Positions 35,741 to 44,874 of a stretch of 64,000 nt of DNA are shown piece by piece. The notes under the pieces are model-generated. The model ran no database searches, was not told the DNA's origin, and saw only the letters and a program-made list of their open reading frames with translations. Made by a program: the position numbers and the translations under genes. Source of the DNA: SZAS-103 sp964640525 (GTDB taxonomy: Bacteria; Pseudomonadota; Gammaproteobacteria; Xanthomonadales; Xanthomonadaceae); the NCBI GenBank assembly GCA_964640525.1, contig CAZXGS010000007.1:1-64000 (forward strand). The letters run 5' to 3'. Within the stretch, counting starts at the first letter, position 1. Each line of letters begins with the position of its first letter.

Positions 35741-36742
35741 ATGGGCCGTGGCAAGACCGTCCTCTGGACCACGCTGGGGCTGACCGCGGTTGCCGCGCTC
35801 GGCGTGGCCGCGCTGGCGCCCGAGCGCCTGCTGGAAGCCGAGTTCTCGCGTCAGCGCATGCTGGCCGGTGCCAACCGTTTCACCCTGCGCGCGGCGGGGC
35901 ACCGCTGGCGCTACCTCGACGCCGGCCGCAGCCGCCGGCTGCGACGGCCTGCGGTGCGCAGCGGATTGCCGCAGGCGGTGCGGCGCAAGCCGGTCATCGT
36001 GTTCGTGCATGGCTTCACCGGCAGCAAGGAGAACTGGCTGCCGCTGATGCGCGAACTTGCCGGGCACGCGCGCATGCTCGCCCCGGATCTGCCCGGCTGG
36101 GGCGAGAGCGATCGCTTCCCGGGCGCGGATTACGGCGCCGACGCCCAGGTCGAACACCTCGCGGCATTCCTGCGCGCGTTGCCGGACATCGTCGGGCGCG
36201 AAGGGCCGCCGGACCTGCTGGTCGGTCATTCGATGGGCGGCCAGATCGCCGGCCTGCTGGCCGCGCGGCATCCCGAACTGGTGGCCAAGCTGGTGCTGAT
36301 GTCGGCGTCAGGCGTGCTGTTCGAGGCCAATGCCTTCGGGGTGGACGTGCAGGCCGGCGAGAACCCGTTCGCCGTGGCCAGTCGCGCCCAGCTCCACCGT
36401 TTCCTGGGTATGGTGTTCCACCACCCGCCCAGCGTGCCCTGGCCCTTCGACGAGGCGCTCGTGCGCCGGCGTCGCGACGACGACGGCTTCGAGCAGCGCG
36501 TGCTCGACGCCATCGGGCGCGGGCCGGCGGCATTCGACCTGCAGCGGGAACTGGGTGCGGTGGCCGCGCCGACCCTGCTGCTGTGGGGTGACCAGGATGC
36601 GGTGATCGACCCCAGTGCGGCGGAAGTTTTTGCTTCCGGCCTGCGCGATTCGCGCGTCACCCTCTTGAACGAATGCGGCCACATGCCGATGATGGAACGA
36701 ACGCGGGAAACCGCCATCGCGATCAGGGATTTCCTGCAATGA
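35741..36742 (+). CDS. alpha/beta hydrolase with N-terminal membrane segment
   Basis: A protein of 333 aa. An N-terminal hydrophobic stretch (TVLWTTLGLTAVAALGVAAL) is a membrane anchor or uncleaved signal. The hydrolase core shows VFVHGFTGSKENW (oxyanion region), the nucleophile elbow GHSMGGQIAG, an aspartate in LWGDQDAVIDPS and the catalytic histidine in NECGHMPMMERT. The class resembles lipases and epoxide-hydrolase-like esterases; the substrate is unknown. It starts one base after the peptidase stop and overlaps the next gene by ATGA, so the three form an operon. Confidence 0.9.
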   Translation: MGRGKTVLWTTLGLTAVAALGVAALAPERLLEAEFSRQRMLAGANRFTLRAAGHRWRYLDAGRSRRLRRPAVRSGLPQAVRRKPVIVFVHGFTGSKENWLPLMRELAGHARMLAPDLPGWGESDRFPGADYGADAQVEHLAAFLRALPDIVGREGPPDLLVGHSMGGQIAGLLAARHPELVAKLVLMSASGVLFEANAFGVDVQAGENPFAVASRAQLHRFLGMVFHHPPSVPWPFDEALVRRRRDDDGFEQRVLDAIGRGPAAFDLQRELGAVAAPTLLLWGDQDAVIDPSAAEVFASGLRDSRVTLLNECGHMPMMERTRETAIAIRDFLQ

Positions 36743-37491
36743 ATATCAATCAGGCACAGGTGCGCGGACGATGGTTGCTGGTGCCGTTGGCGATCCTGTT
36801 GCTTTCGGCTTGCGGCCCTTCGGCCAAGCAACTCGCGGAACAGAAGGCTGCCAACGAGCAGATGCAGGCCGAGGCCGCCGCCAACGCGCAGGCGCGCAAT
36901 TACGTGCAGGCGCGTGATGCCGGGCAGTACGACCTGGCCCAGGCGTACGCCCGCCAGTTGCTGCACGATGCCCCCGACTCGGTGGCCGCCAAGGAGGTCC
37001 GCGCCACCCTGGACGATACCAACGTCAAGGCCGACGAATTGCGCGACAAGCGCCGCCTGCGCGCGCTGTGGTCGTACAACACCGAACTGCTCGACGGTGG
37101 CGGCGACAACAACGTGGTGTACAGCGCCTCGATCTACGCCACCAAGGATCCGAACTTCAACGGTGACCAGGTTCCGGTGCGGCTGGTCATGCGCCGTCAC
37201 CCGCAGTGGGGCCGCAGTGCCTACCTGGTGCTCGATCACGGCGAGTTCGACTGCCCGCCCGGCTGCAAGGTCTCGGTGCAGTTCGACGACAAGCCGCCGA
37301 TGATGATGGCCTCCAGCAAGTCCGACCAGAATCGTCAGGCGATGTTCATCGACGACGAGAAGACCCTGCGCGATGCGCTCGATCAGGTGCGGGTGATCAC
37401 CTTCCAGACGCATGTCGATGGCCGCCCGCGCACCTTGAGTTTCGAAGTCGGCGGCTTCGATCGCGCGCAACTGGAGCGCAAGCTGCCCTGA
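36739..37491 (+). CDS. lipoprotein of unknown function
   Basis: A protein of 250 aa. The start at 36739 overlaps the previous stop (ATGA) and gives a lipoprotein signal (LAILLLSACGPS). After it comes a charged, Ala/Gln-rich helix (AKQLAEQKAANEQMQAEAAA) and a helical segment, then a beta-rich C-terminal domain with VPVRLVMRRHPQWGRSAYLV, FDCPPGCKVSVQFDDKPP and RTLSFEVGGFDR. I do not recognise the family for certain. It is third gene of an operon with the peptidase and hydrolase genes. Confidence 0.78.
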   Translation: MNINQAQVRGRWLLVPLAILLLSACGPSAKQLAEQKAANEQMQAEAAANAQARNYVQARDAGQYDLAQAYARQLLHDAPDSVAAKEVRATLDDTNVKADELRDKRRLRALWSYNTELLDGGGDNNVVYSASIYATKDPNFNGDQVPVRLVMRRHPQWGRSAYLVLDHGEFDCPPGCKVSVQFDDKPPMMMASSKSDQNRQAMFIDDEKTLRDALDQVRVITFQTHVDGRPRTLSFEVGGFDRAQLERKLP

Positions 37492-37557
37492 TCGAGGTGG
37501 CGACGTGTTCGCGTGGCCTGCGCACTGCCGGCGTCGGCCGGCGTGTACCATCTGCGC

Positions 37558-40143
37558 ATGAACAAGCCACCCCGGCGCGGCGGATCCGCGAAGCGCGGCG
37601 GATCCACGCCGCCGTGGATGCCCGCCGTGCCGTCGCATGCCACCCGATCGGTGCGCGGTGATGAACGCAGCAAACCGGCAGCCGGGCTGCAGGATCGTGA
37701 ACGGGCAGCCGCGGCGCGCGGCACCGGTGACCCCCACGCCGCCCGCGAGGCCAGCCGTTACCCGCGCCCCATCGCCAGTCGCGAGGCGATCCTGCGCCTG
37801 CTCGGCGACGCCTCGGGCCCGCAGACCATAGAGCGTATCGCCACGGCGCTGGGCATCGTCGAACCCGACCTGCGCGAGGCGCTGGAACGGCGATTGGCGG
37901 CGATGCAACGCGATGGCCAGGTGCTGGTCAATCGCCGTGGCGGCTACGTCCCTTCGCGTCAGCTCGACCTCGTTGCCGGCAGCGTGATCGCCAATCCGGA
38001 AGGCTTCGGCTTCCTGCGCCTGGACGAGGGCGGCGACGACCTGTTCCTGCCCCCGGGGGAAATGCGCAAGGCGATGCACGGCGATCGCGTGCTGGCCAGC
38101 GTGACCGGCATCGACGCGCGCGGTCGTCGCGCCGGCGCCATCGTCGAACTGCTCGAACGCCGCGTGCGCCGCGTCACGGGTCGCTTTGCGCAGCGCGGTG
38201 GCATCGGCTACGTGGTGCCCGACGACAAGCGCGTGCTGCAGGACATCCTGATCCCGCCAGGTGCAAGCGCTGGCGCGCGTGAGGGGCAACTGGTGGTGTG
38301 CGACCTGGACGAGGGTTCCGGCGCAGGCCAGGCGGCTCGGTCGCAGCCCTTCGGGCGCGTGCTGGTGGTGCTGGGCGACAAGCTGACCCCGTCGATGGTG
38401 GTGGAGGCGGCGATCCACGGCCACGGCATCCCGCACGAGTTCCCGCAGGCGGTGCTCGACGAGGCGGCGGCGATCCCGGTTGCGGTGGATGCGCAGGCGG
38501 CGGCAGCGCGCGTGGACCTGCGCGCACTGCCGCTGGTCACCATCGATGGCGAGGACGCCAAGGACTTCGACGATGCGGTGTACTGCGAACCCAATCGCGA
38601 CGGTTTCCGGCTGGTGGTGGCGATCGCCGACGTCAGCGCCTACGTCGCGCCAGGCACCGCGCTGGACGCCCAGGCGCAATTGCGCGGCACCTCGGTGTAT
38701 TTCCCCGGCTTCGTGGTGCCGATGCTTCCGGAAACCCTGTCCAACGGCATCTGCTCGCTGAAGCCCGAGGAGGATCGGCTGTGCTTCGTGTGCGACATGC
38801 AGGTCGATCGCGCCGGGCTCACGCGTGAATCGCGCTTCTACGAAGCGGTGATGCGCTCGCACGCGCGCCTGACCTACACGCAGGTCTGGAACGCGATCGG
38901 CGATGGCATCCCCGCGGACGTGCAGGCGCAGGCGCGGGCGCGCATCGGCGGCCTGCTGCCGCAGCTCCAGCGCCTGCAGCAGATCTACCGCATCCTCGAG
39001 CGCGCGCGCGCGCGGCGCGGGGCGATCGAGTTCGAGTCCAGCGAGACCCGCTTCGTGCTGGGGTCGTCCGGCGAGGTGGTGCAGGCCGGCATGCTGGTGC
39101 GCAACGACGCGCACAAGCTGATCGAGGAATGCATGATCGCCGCCAACGTGGAGGCGGCGCGGTTCCTGCACGCCCACCGCATCCCGGCGCCGTACCGGGT
39201 CCACGAGCGGCCGCCGGAGAGCAAGTACGAGGACCTGCTGGAGTTCCTCAAGGAGTTCAAGCTCGTCCTGCCGCCGTGGGGCAAGGTCCAGCCGCGTGAT
39301 TTCACCGCGCTGCTGAAGAAGATTCGCGAGCGCCCCGACGCCGCCCTGCTGGAGTCGGTGCTGCTGCGCTCGCAGGCGCTGGCGGTGTACGCCACCGACG
39401 ACCACGGGCATTTCGGGCTGGCTCTGGAGGCCTACGCCCACTTCACCTCGCCGATCCGTCGTTACCCCGACCTGCTGGTGCACCGCGCGATCAAGCATGG
39501 CCTGGCCGGCGGCGACGCGGAGGATTTCACGTATTCCGCGCATGCGATGGAGCAACTGGCGCTGACCTGCTCGGAGCAATCGCGGCGCGCCGACGAGGCC
39601 TCGCGCGAGGTGGACGAGCGCTACCGCGCGGCGTGGATGGAACAGCACGTGGGCAGCCCGTTCGACGGCGTCATCAGCGGGGTGACCTCGTTCGGCCTGT
39701 TCGTGGAGCTGGACGAGTCCAAGGTCAACGGCCTGATTCACGTCACCCAGTTGCCCAACGACTATTACCGTTTCGACCCGCTGCGCAAGACCCTCACCGG
39801 CGAACGTCGCGGGGTGGAATACCGCCTCGGCGATCGGGTCCGCGTGCTGGTGCTGCGCGCCAGCGTGGAAGATCGGCGGATCGACTTCCGGTTGACCGAG
39901 AAGCTGCCGGACACGGTGACGGCGGGTGAGCCTGGCGTCGTCCCGACGATGGTGTTGCCGCCGCCCGTCAGGCAACACCCGCAGGCTGCCGGCAAACCCG
40001 CGGCGACCGCCAAGGCCGGGCGCGTGCGCACACGCCAGCCGGCGAATGAATCCGAATCGGGCAAGCCCGGACCGAGCCGGCGTCGCCCCGGCGAGTCGGT
40101 GGCCGCGTTCGCCGCCCGCACCCGCAAGGAGAAGGACCGATGA
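37558..40143 (+). CDS. rnr: ribonuclease R
   Basis: A 3'-5' exoribonuclease of the RNB family, 861 aa from the ATG at 37558. Order: N-terminal winged-helix region (ILRLLGDASGPQTIERIATA), cold-shock domains (GFGFLRLDEGGDDLFLPPGE), the catalytic RNB domain with IDGEDAKDFDDAVY aspartates and HFTSPIRRYPDLLVHRAIKH, an S1 domain (FDGVISGVTSFGLFVELDES) and a basic, Pro/Arg-rich tail. RNase R degrades structured RNA and helps in rRNA quality control and trans-translation. It overlaps rlmB by ATGA, a common gene pair. Confidence 0.96.
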   Translation: MNKPPRRGGSAKRGGSTPPWMPAVPSHATRSVRGDERSKPAAGLQDRERAAAARGTGDPHAAREASRYPRPIASREAILRLLGDASGPQTIERIATALGIVEPDLREALERRLAAMQRDGQVLVNRRGGYVPSRQLDLVAGSVIANPEGFGFLRLDEGGDDLFLPPGEMRKAMHGDRVLASVTGIDARGRRAGAIVELLERRVRRVTGRFAQRGGIGYVVPDDKRVLQDILIPPGASAGAREGQLVVCDLDEGSGAGQAARSQPFGRVLVVLGDKLTPSMVVEAAIHGHGIPHEFPQAVLDEAAAIPVAVDAQAAAARVDLRALPLVTIDGEDAKDFDDAVYCEPNRDGFRLVVAIADVSAYVAPGTALDAQAQLRGTSVYFPGFVVPMLPETLSNGICSLKPEEDRLCFVCDMQVDRAGLTRESRFYEAVMRSHARLTYTQVWNAIGDGIPADVQAQARARIGGLLPQLQRLQQIYRILERARARRGAIEFESSETRFVLGSSGEVVQAGMLVRNDAHKLIEECMIAANVEAARFLHAHRIPAPYRVHERPPESKYEDLLEFLKEFKLVLPPWGKVQPRDFTALLKKIRERPDAALLESVLLRSQALAVYATDDHGHFGLALEAYAHFTSPIRRYPDLLVHRAIKHGLAGGDAEDFTYSAHAMEQLALTCSEQSRRADEASREVDERYRAAWMEQHVGSPFDGVISGVTSFGLFVELDESKVNGLIHVTQLPNDYYRFDPLRKTLTGERRGVEYRLGDRVRVLVLRASVEDRRIDFRLTEKLPDTVTAGEPGVVPTMVLPPPVRQHPQAAGKPAATAKAGRVRTRQPANESESGKPGPSRRRPGESVAAFAARTRKEKDR

Positions 40144-40904
40144 GCGCAGGCCAGTGGATTGCCGGGATCAACGCGGTTGCCTCCGCGCTCGAGCACGACG
40201 CCGAGCATGTCCTGGAGGTGCTGATCGAGGCAGGCGGCAAGAACCCGCGCCTGACCGCGATCGAGGATCGCGCTCACCAACTTGGCATCTCCGCCCGTCG
40301 CGTCCCGCAGCAGGCGCTCGACGGCGTCGCCGGCGGGCTGCGCCATCAGGGCGCGATCGCACGCTACGCTGGCGCCCGCAGCCACGACGAATCCGACCTG
40401 CCGGCGCTGATCGAGGCCGCCGGTGGCAAGACCCTGCTGCTGGTGCTGGACGAGGTCCAGGACCCGCACAACCTCGGCGCCTGCCTGCGCAGCGCCGCCG
40501 CTGCCGGAGTGACCGCGGTGGTGATCCCGAAGGACAAGTCGGCGCCGGTCAACGCCACCGTGCGCAAGACCTCCTCCGGTGCCGCCGACCGCGTGCCGGT
40601 GGTGCGGGTGACCAACCTCGCGCGGTCAATGAAGGCGATCCGCGATGCCGGGGTCTGGGTTTATGGACTGGCCGGCGAAGCCGGCGATTCGTTCTACGCC
40701 CTCGACCTGAAAGGCCCGGTCGCGCTGGTGCTCGGTGGCGAGGCCGAGGGCATGCGCCGGCTGACCCGCGAGAACTGCGATGGCCTGGTGCACATCCCGA
40801 TGCCCGGAGCGGACGCCCCCGGCGGGGTGGAGAGCCTGAACGTCTCGGTCGCCGCCGGGGTGGCGTTGTTCGAGGTGGTGCGGCAGCGCGGCAGCGGAGC
40901 GTGA
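40140..40904 (+). CDS. rlmB: 23S rRNA (guanosine-2'-O-)-methyltransferase RlmB
   Basis: A SpoU/TrmH-family (SPOUT) methyltransferase of 254 aa. It has the N-terminal substrate-binding domain (WIAGINAVASALEHDAEHVL) and the three SPOUT motifs: DPHNLGACLRSAAAAGV, VLGGEAEGMRRLT and IPMPG...VESLNVSVAAGVALFE. RlmB methylates G2251 (E. coli numbering) of 23S rRNA. A short inserted ADAPG in the last motif is minor. Translation is coupled to rnr by the ATGA overlap. Confidence 0.95.
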   Translation: MSAGQWIAGINAVASALEHDAEHVLEVLIEAGGKNPRLTAIEDRAHQLGISARRVPQQALDGVAGGLRHQGAIARYAGARSHDESDLPALIEAAGGKTLLLVLDEVQDPHNLGACLRSAAAAGVTAVVIPKDKSAPVNATVRKTSSGAADRVPVVRVTNLARSMKAIRDAGVWVYGLAGEAGDSFYALDLKGPVALVLGGEAEGMRRLTRENCDGLVHIPMPGADAPGGVESLNVSVAAGVALFEVVRQRGSGA

Positions 40905-40958
40905 TTGCAACTCTCCCACGCATGGCACCGCGAAGAAGGCGGAGATGGTGGGCTTGAC

Positions 40959-41400
40959 GAAGATCCGGTTCGTGGTGGGCCTGTCGAAGATCTCGTTCGT
41001 GGTGGGCTGCCTAAATTTCCGTTCGCGGTGAGCCTGTCGAAGATTCCGTTCGTGGTGAGCCCTTCGACGGGCTCAGGACAGGCCTGTCGAACCACGCTTT
41101 TGGCGGGTTCCGGCCCGCCCTTCGACAGGCTCAGGGCGAACGGATTCGGGAAGGGCCGTGCGTGGTAAGCCTGTCGAAGATTCCGTTCGTGGTGAGCCCT
41201 TCGACGGGCTCAGGACAGGCCTNNNNNNNNNNNNNNNNNNNNNNNNNNNNNNNNNNNNNNNNNNNNNNNNNNNNNNNNNNNNNNNNNNNNNNNNNNNNNN
41301 NNNNNNNNNNNNNNNNNNNNNNGACAGGCCTGTCGAACCACGCTTTTGGCGGGTTCCGGCCCGCCCTTCGACAGGCTTGAAGCGAAGCGCTTCAACCTTC
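40959..41400. repeat. cluster of degenerate intergenic repeats around a scaffold gap
   Basis: At least five copies of a GTTCGTGGTGAGCCTGTCGA-like unit, in tandem. A longer unit of about 93 bp at 41039-41131, containing CCCTTCGACGGGCTCAGGAC and CACGCTTTTGGCGGGTTCC, recurs at 41176-41222 and continues after the N run at 41323. The core matches the element at 12675-12774. No gene is seen in the whole 40905-41500 stretch. Confidence 0.85.
41223..41322. other. assembly gap of 100 N inside tandem repeats
   Basis: Exactly 100 N. The nine bases GACAGGCCT occur on both sides, so the contigs likely overlap within the repeat and the number of repeat units is unknown. Confidence 0.95.
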
Positions 41401-41500
41401 ACGCTCGCGGTAAGCGGCGCGCGCCGGGATCGCAGCACGAGCACGCGCAAGTCGAGCCAGCACGAGAGCCTTTCAGCACCGCCCACGGGACTGAGGACGC

Positions 41501-41785
41501 ATGGATCTGCAACTGCATTGGTGGGATTGGGTCGGCCTGTGCGGTACGGCCTCGATCCTGTTGGGGTTTTTCCTGCTCCAGGCCGGCAGGTTGCATGGCC
41601 AGCGCAGCGTGTTCCAGATGCTGAACCTGCTCGGCGCGTTGGGCATCCTGGTGTCGCTGTTCGGCAAGTTCAACCTGTCGGTATTCCTGCTGGAATCGGC
41701 ATGGCTGCTGATCAGCGGGTTCGGGATTTGGACTTCCTTCAAGCGCCGGCGGCGCCTGCGGCACAACGATCACCCGCCGCCGTGA
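41501..41785 (+). CDS. small membrane protein of the CBU_0592 type
   Basis: A protein of 94 aa with three hydrophobic helices (WVGLCGTASILLGFFLLQAG, VFQMLNLLGALGILVSLFG, VFLLESAWLLISGFGIW) and a basic tail KRRRRLRH. The pattern resembles the small conserved membrane proteins named CBU_0592 family, of unknown function. It is a convincing gene despite its size: the hydrophobic pattern is regular and the tail is positively charged. About 65 bases separate it from the next gene on the same strand. Confidence 0.75.
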   Translation: MDLQLHWWDWVGLCGTASILLGFFLLQAGRLHGQRSVFQMLNLLGALGILVSLFGKFNLSVFLLESAWLLISGFGIWTSFKRRRRLRHNDHPPP

Positions 41786-41849
41786 AGGCTGTTGGCGGCC
41801 AAGGCCAGGCGTTCCAGCTAAACTGGGCGCCCTCTCGCGGAACCCTCCC

Positions 41850-42686
41850 ATGATCTCCGAACAACGCCTGCGCCAGATCGTCGATTTCGATGCCGACCGG
41901 ACGCTGATCCAGAGCGCGCTTGGCGCGGTCCTCGATGCGAAGGCGCCTGCAGGGCTGGTGCGTTTCTTCGCACGTTACATCTCCTGGAACGGTTTTTTCG
42001 GCGCCGGGGTGGCAACCCTCGCGGGCAAGATTGCGCGTGCGCGGCGGCTGTTCGTGGATCCGGCCGAACCCTTCGCGCCGGCCGCCGACCGCAGCGTGCT
42101 GGTCGCCAGCTTCTTCTTCGATGCCGCGCGCGATGAGTTCGACGACCACGAATCGCCCGAGCGCGACCCGCACCGCAATCTTGCCCAGGCCTTCCTCAAG
42201 GGCCTCGCCGCCCAGGTCCTGCCTGCTGCGGACATCGCGCAGCGCAATGCGCTGACCGCCGACCCGATGTGGCTGACCGCGCTCAACTCGGCGGTCGCGG
42301 CCGGCTACGGCGCAAGTCGTCCCGACGACCTGCCGACCCTGTTCAGTGCGATGGGCTACCACCTCGGCAGTGAGGTGCTGGCCGACCAGGAGTTCTCGCT
42401 GATCGATGCGATCCTGCGCGGACACGGCGACCTCGTGCAGCGGCTCGAAGCCAGCAGCGTGCAGATCGGTCCGCAGGCGCACAACGCCTACATCTGGATC
42501 CGGATCCATTCCGGCAGCGGCGGCGCGGCCGAGGCCGACCATTTCGCGTGGGCGACCCAGGGCGTCAACCTCGCCCTCGATTATGTGCCCGCGGAACTGC
42601 GCGAGGACCTGGTCCGCCAGGTCGAACGCGGCTTCCTGGCCTTCGCCAACGACCAGCGCGAGTTCTTCGCGCAGGTGGACCGCTAG
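41850..42686 (+). CDS. unassigned soluble protein, possibly heme-oxygenase-like fold
   Basis: A protein of 278 aa without signal peptide or membrane helices. It is mostly helical by composition, with conserved-looking stretches FFARYISWNGFFGAGVATLA, SVLVASFFFDAARDEFDDHE, AMGYHLGSEVLADQEFSLID and AYIWIRIHSGSGGAAEADHF. The spaced Glu, Asp and His residues within helices recall heme-oxygenase-like diiron proteins and iron-containing redox enzymes, but I cannot show a full ligand set. It is convergent with the AAA ATPase gene of the next cluster. Confidence 0.6.
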   Translation: MISEQRLRQIVDFDADRTLIQSALGAVLDAKAPAGLVRFFARYISWNGFFGAGVATLAGKIARARRLFVDPAEPFAPAADRSVLVASFFFDAARDEFDDHESPERDPHRNLAQAFLKGLAAQVLPAADIAQRNALTADPMWLTALNSAVAAGYGASRPDDLPTLFSAMGYHLGSEVLADQEFSLIDAILRGHGDLVQRLEASSVQIGPQAHNAYIWIRIHSGSGGAAEADHFAWATQGVNLALDYVPAELREDLVRQVERGFLAFANDQREFFAQVDR

Positions 42687-42709
42687 GGAACAACTGAAGT
42701 CGAAATGGC

Positions 42710-42797
42710 GTCATTGCGAACGCAGTGAAGCAATCCATGCTTCTGATTTATCAAGGATTTCTGGATTGCCACGTCGCTGCGCTCCTCGCCATGACGG
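42710..42797. repeat. 88-bp intergenic inverted repeat
   Basis: Starts CGTCATTGCGAACGCAGTGA and ends GCGCTCCTCGCCATGACGG, with AAGCAATCCA and TGGATTGCC inside as inverted arms. This is a widespread type of dispersed intergenic palindrome, different from the 89-bp family in this window. It sits between two convergent genes and may act as a transcript end. Confidence 0.8.
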
Positions 42798-42813
42798 CTT
42801 ATTCGGACCTTCC

Positions 42814-44685
42814 CTAGCGAAACCGCGGCGCAAGCAGCGCCAGGCGTTCCTGCAGGTCGGCGGTCGCCATGTTGCGGTAGCGCTCGGGCAGCAGCGAACG
42901 GCGCGAGGTTTCCTGCACCGCCAGCAGTTCCATGAACTCGATCATCTGCGGTTCCCGCGGCGGAATGAAGTCGGTCGCGGCCTGCGCGAACACCGCCTCG
43001 TCCACCGGCTTGCCGGCGCGGCGGGCGAGGTCGTAGGCGAGCAGGGCGACGGCTTCCAGGTCGGCGTTGGAATAGTCGTCGAAGCCCTTGAGCAAGGTGT
43101 CCAGCGTCTGCGCTTTCGACCAGTCGATGGTGACGGTGATCGCGTAGCGCTTGAACACGGTGGCGAGCACCGCTGCCTGTTCGGCAGGGCTCTGGGCGTA
43201 GAAGAACGGGATCTTGCGGTCCAGCCGCCCGGGCCGCTTGAGGTCCACTTCGATGCGGTCCGGACGGTTGGTCATCACCACGAACAGCACACTGCCGCGG
43301 TTGTCGGTGTCGGACATGAACTGCTTCAGGCGTGCCATCACCCGCGAGTTGGTGCCGCCATCGACGTCCTCGCCACCCCCACCGCCGCCGAAGGTGCGGT
43401 CGCCTTCGTCGAGGATCACCGCGATCGGACCCATCGCCTTGACCGTGGCGAGCACGCGCTCGAGGTTGGATTCGGTGGCGCCCTGCCACTTGCTGCGGAA
43501 GTTCTTCAGCGCCACCGCCACCAGCCCGGCCTCCTTGACGAAGGCCTTGATGACGAAGGTCTTGCCGGCGCCCATCGGGCCGACCGCAAGCAGGCCCATC
43601 GGCGAGAGCGTGCGGTCGCCGCTCTTGAACACGCGGGCGATCTCGCCAAGTTCTTGCTTGATGTAGTCGCAGCCGCCGACCGCTTCCAGGCCGTTCTTCG
43701 CCTCGATGAACTCGATCAGGCCGCCGCACTCGCGTTCGATGATCTCGCGCTTGCGCTTGCGCACGATCGCCAGCATCTCGTCCTCGGGCGAGGCGTCGGG
43801 TGCCACCGGATGCGCCGGATCGACGAGGTTGGCGATCTCCGCGCTGGTCATGCCGGCGGTGATGTTGGCCATCCGCCGGGCGCGCTCGGTGTCGTCCTTC
43901 TGGCCCTTGATCATCGAGTAGATCAAGTCGTAACGCTGTTTCTCGTCGAGGCTGGTCGGCGCCTTGTTGGCGACGATGCTGCCCACGTGCAGGGCGCGCA
44001 GGCCGGCCATGTGCTCGGCGAGCTTCCTCACGTGGTCCTCGGGCATGTGCGGGGCGCTGTTGCGGATCGCATCGGCGCGCTCGGCCAGGTCCGGGATCGG
44101 CACCTCGACGGTGGCCACCCGCGGGTTGGTCACCATCGCCTGGCTGATCTCACCCAGCGACTCGGTGATCAGCACCACGATCGCGTCGCAGCGCGCGACG
44201 GTGGTGTCGAGCGACCAGCGGTGCAGGGTGGTCATGGTGATGCGCTCGTCCACCGACAGGAACTGCGGGTCGCCGTTGGGCAGCAGGGTGGAGGCGTAGG
44301 GCACGATCAGCGCCAGCGAGCGGCCGGACGCGATCTGGCCTTCGACCACGTCGAGCAGGCCGGCGACGCCGGTCTCGTCGCGCGGCCGGCGCAGGCTGGG
44401 CAGGGCGGCGTCGCGCTCGGATCGGTTGAGCGGGGTCAGGCCCTGGCCCAGGCTCAGTTCGAGGATGGTCTGCTTGTTGCCGGCAAACAGCACGCCGGCC
44501 AGGAAGTCCTTCAGTGCGTAGTCCTTGCCGGCGACCCAGTACTTGTCGAACACGTTGCCGTGGAGGATGAACAGCGAGGCCTCGCCGGCGAGGTATTTCT
44601 GGCGGATGGTCTCGGCCCAGGCGGGCAGGGGCGATTGCGGTGACGCAATCGAAGGTGCCGCGGGTGATGGGGTGGTGGTGGCCAT
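42814..44685 (-). CDS. AAA+ ATPase with N-terminal degenerate AAA-like domain
   Basis: A protein of 623 aa. The C-terminal half is a classical AAA+ module: Walker A GPMGAGKTF near residue 365, Walker B AVILDEGDRTF, sensor-1 VVMTNRPDR and an arginine-finger region KRPGRLDRKIPFF, followed by a helical lid. The N-terminal half (WAETIRQKYLAGEASLFILH to ESLGEISQAMVTNPRVATVE) looks like a second, inactive ATPase fold. Classical AAA proteins of this type (Vps4, YjoB, FtsH-like) remodel protein assemblies. It is the last gene of the minus-strand cluster, after a PspA-like gene, which is a pairing like ESCRT-III with Vps4. The start at 44685 lies beyond a palindromic repeat, and 44718 is an alternative within it. 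Confidence 0.85.
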   Translation of the reverse strand: MATTTPSPAAPSIASPQSPLPAWAETIRQKYLAGEASLFILHGNVFDKYWVAGKDYALKDFLAGVLFAGNKQTILELSLGQGLTPLNRSERDAALPSLRRPRDETGVAGLLDVVEGQIASGRSLALIVPYASTLLPNGDPQFLSVDERITMTTLHRWSLDTTVARCDAIVVLITESLGEISQAMVTNPRVATVEVPIPDLAERADAIRNSAPHMPEDHVRKLAEHMAGLRALHVGSIVANKAPTSLDEKQRYDLIYSMIKGQKDDTERARRMANITAGMTSAEIANLVDPAHPVAPDASPEDEMLAIVRKRKREIIERECGGLIEFIEAKNGLEAVGGCDYIKQELGEIARVFKSGDRTLSPMGLLAVGPMGAGKTFVIKAFVKEAGLVAVALKNFRSKWQGATESNLERVLATVKAMGPIAVILDEGDRTFGGGGGGEDVDGGTNSRVMARLKQFMSDTDNRGSVLFVVMTNRPDRIEVDLKRPGRLDRKIPFFYAQSPAEQAAVLATVFKRYAITVTIDWSKAQTLDTLLKGFDDYSNADLEAVALLAYDLARRAGKPVDEAVFAQAATDFIPPREPQMIEFMELLAVQETSRRSLLPERYRNMATADLQERLALLAPRFR

Positions 44686-44712
44686 GATGTCGATTCGTGG
44701 GTCGAGTCGGCG

Positions 44713-44803
44713 CGTCATCCCGGCGCAGGCCGGGATCCATGGTGATGTTGGCGTCCCTGCCGCGCGGCAACGTCAAAGGGGATCCCGGCTTGCGCCGGGA
44801 TGA
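44713..44803. repeat. 91-bp palindromic intergenic repeat, copy 3 of 3
   Basis: Inverted ends CGTCATCCCGGCGCAGGCC and GGCTTGCGCCGGGATGACGA, same family as 13044-13132 and 30414-30502. It lies inside the 42814-50825 cluster, between the PspA-like and AAA genes, and could shape relative expression of the two by transcript folding. Confidence 0.88.
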
Positions 44804-44874
44804 CGATCAAGAGCTGGAACGAGGGATATTCGGCACGCTGCATGCGGTCGCATGCAAGATGCCAGACCTCGGCT

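Noticed and set aside
36226..39978. A 1250-codon minus-strand frame opposite the lipoprotein and rnr genes
   Set aside because: It overlaps three real genes and has no recognisable domain.
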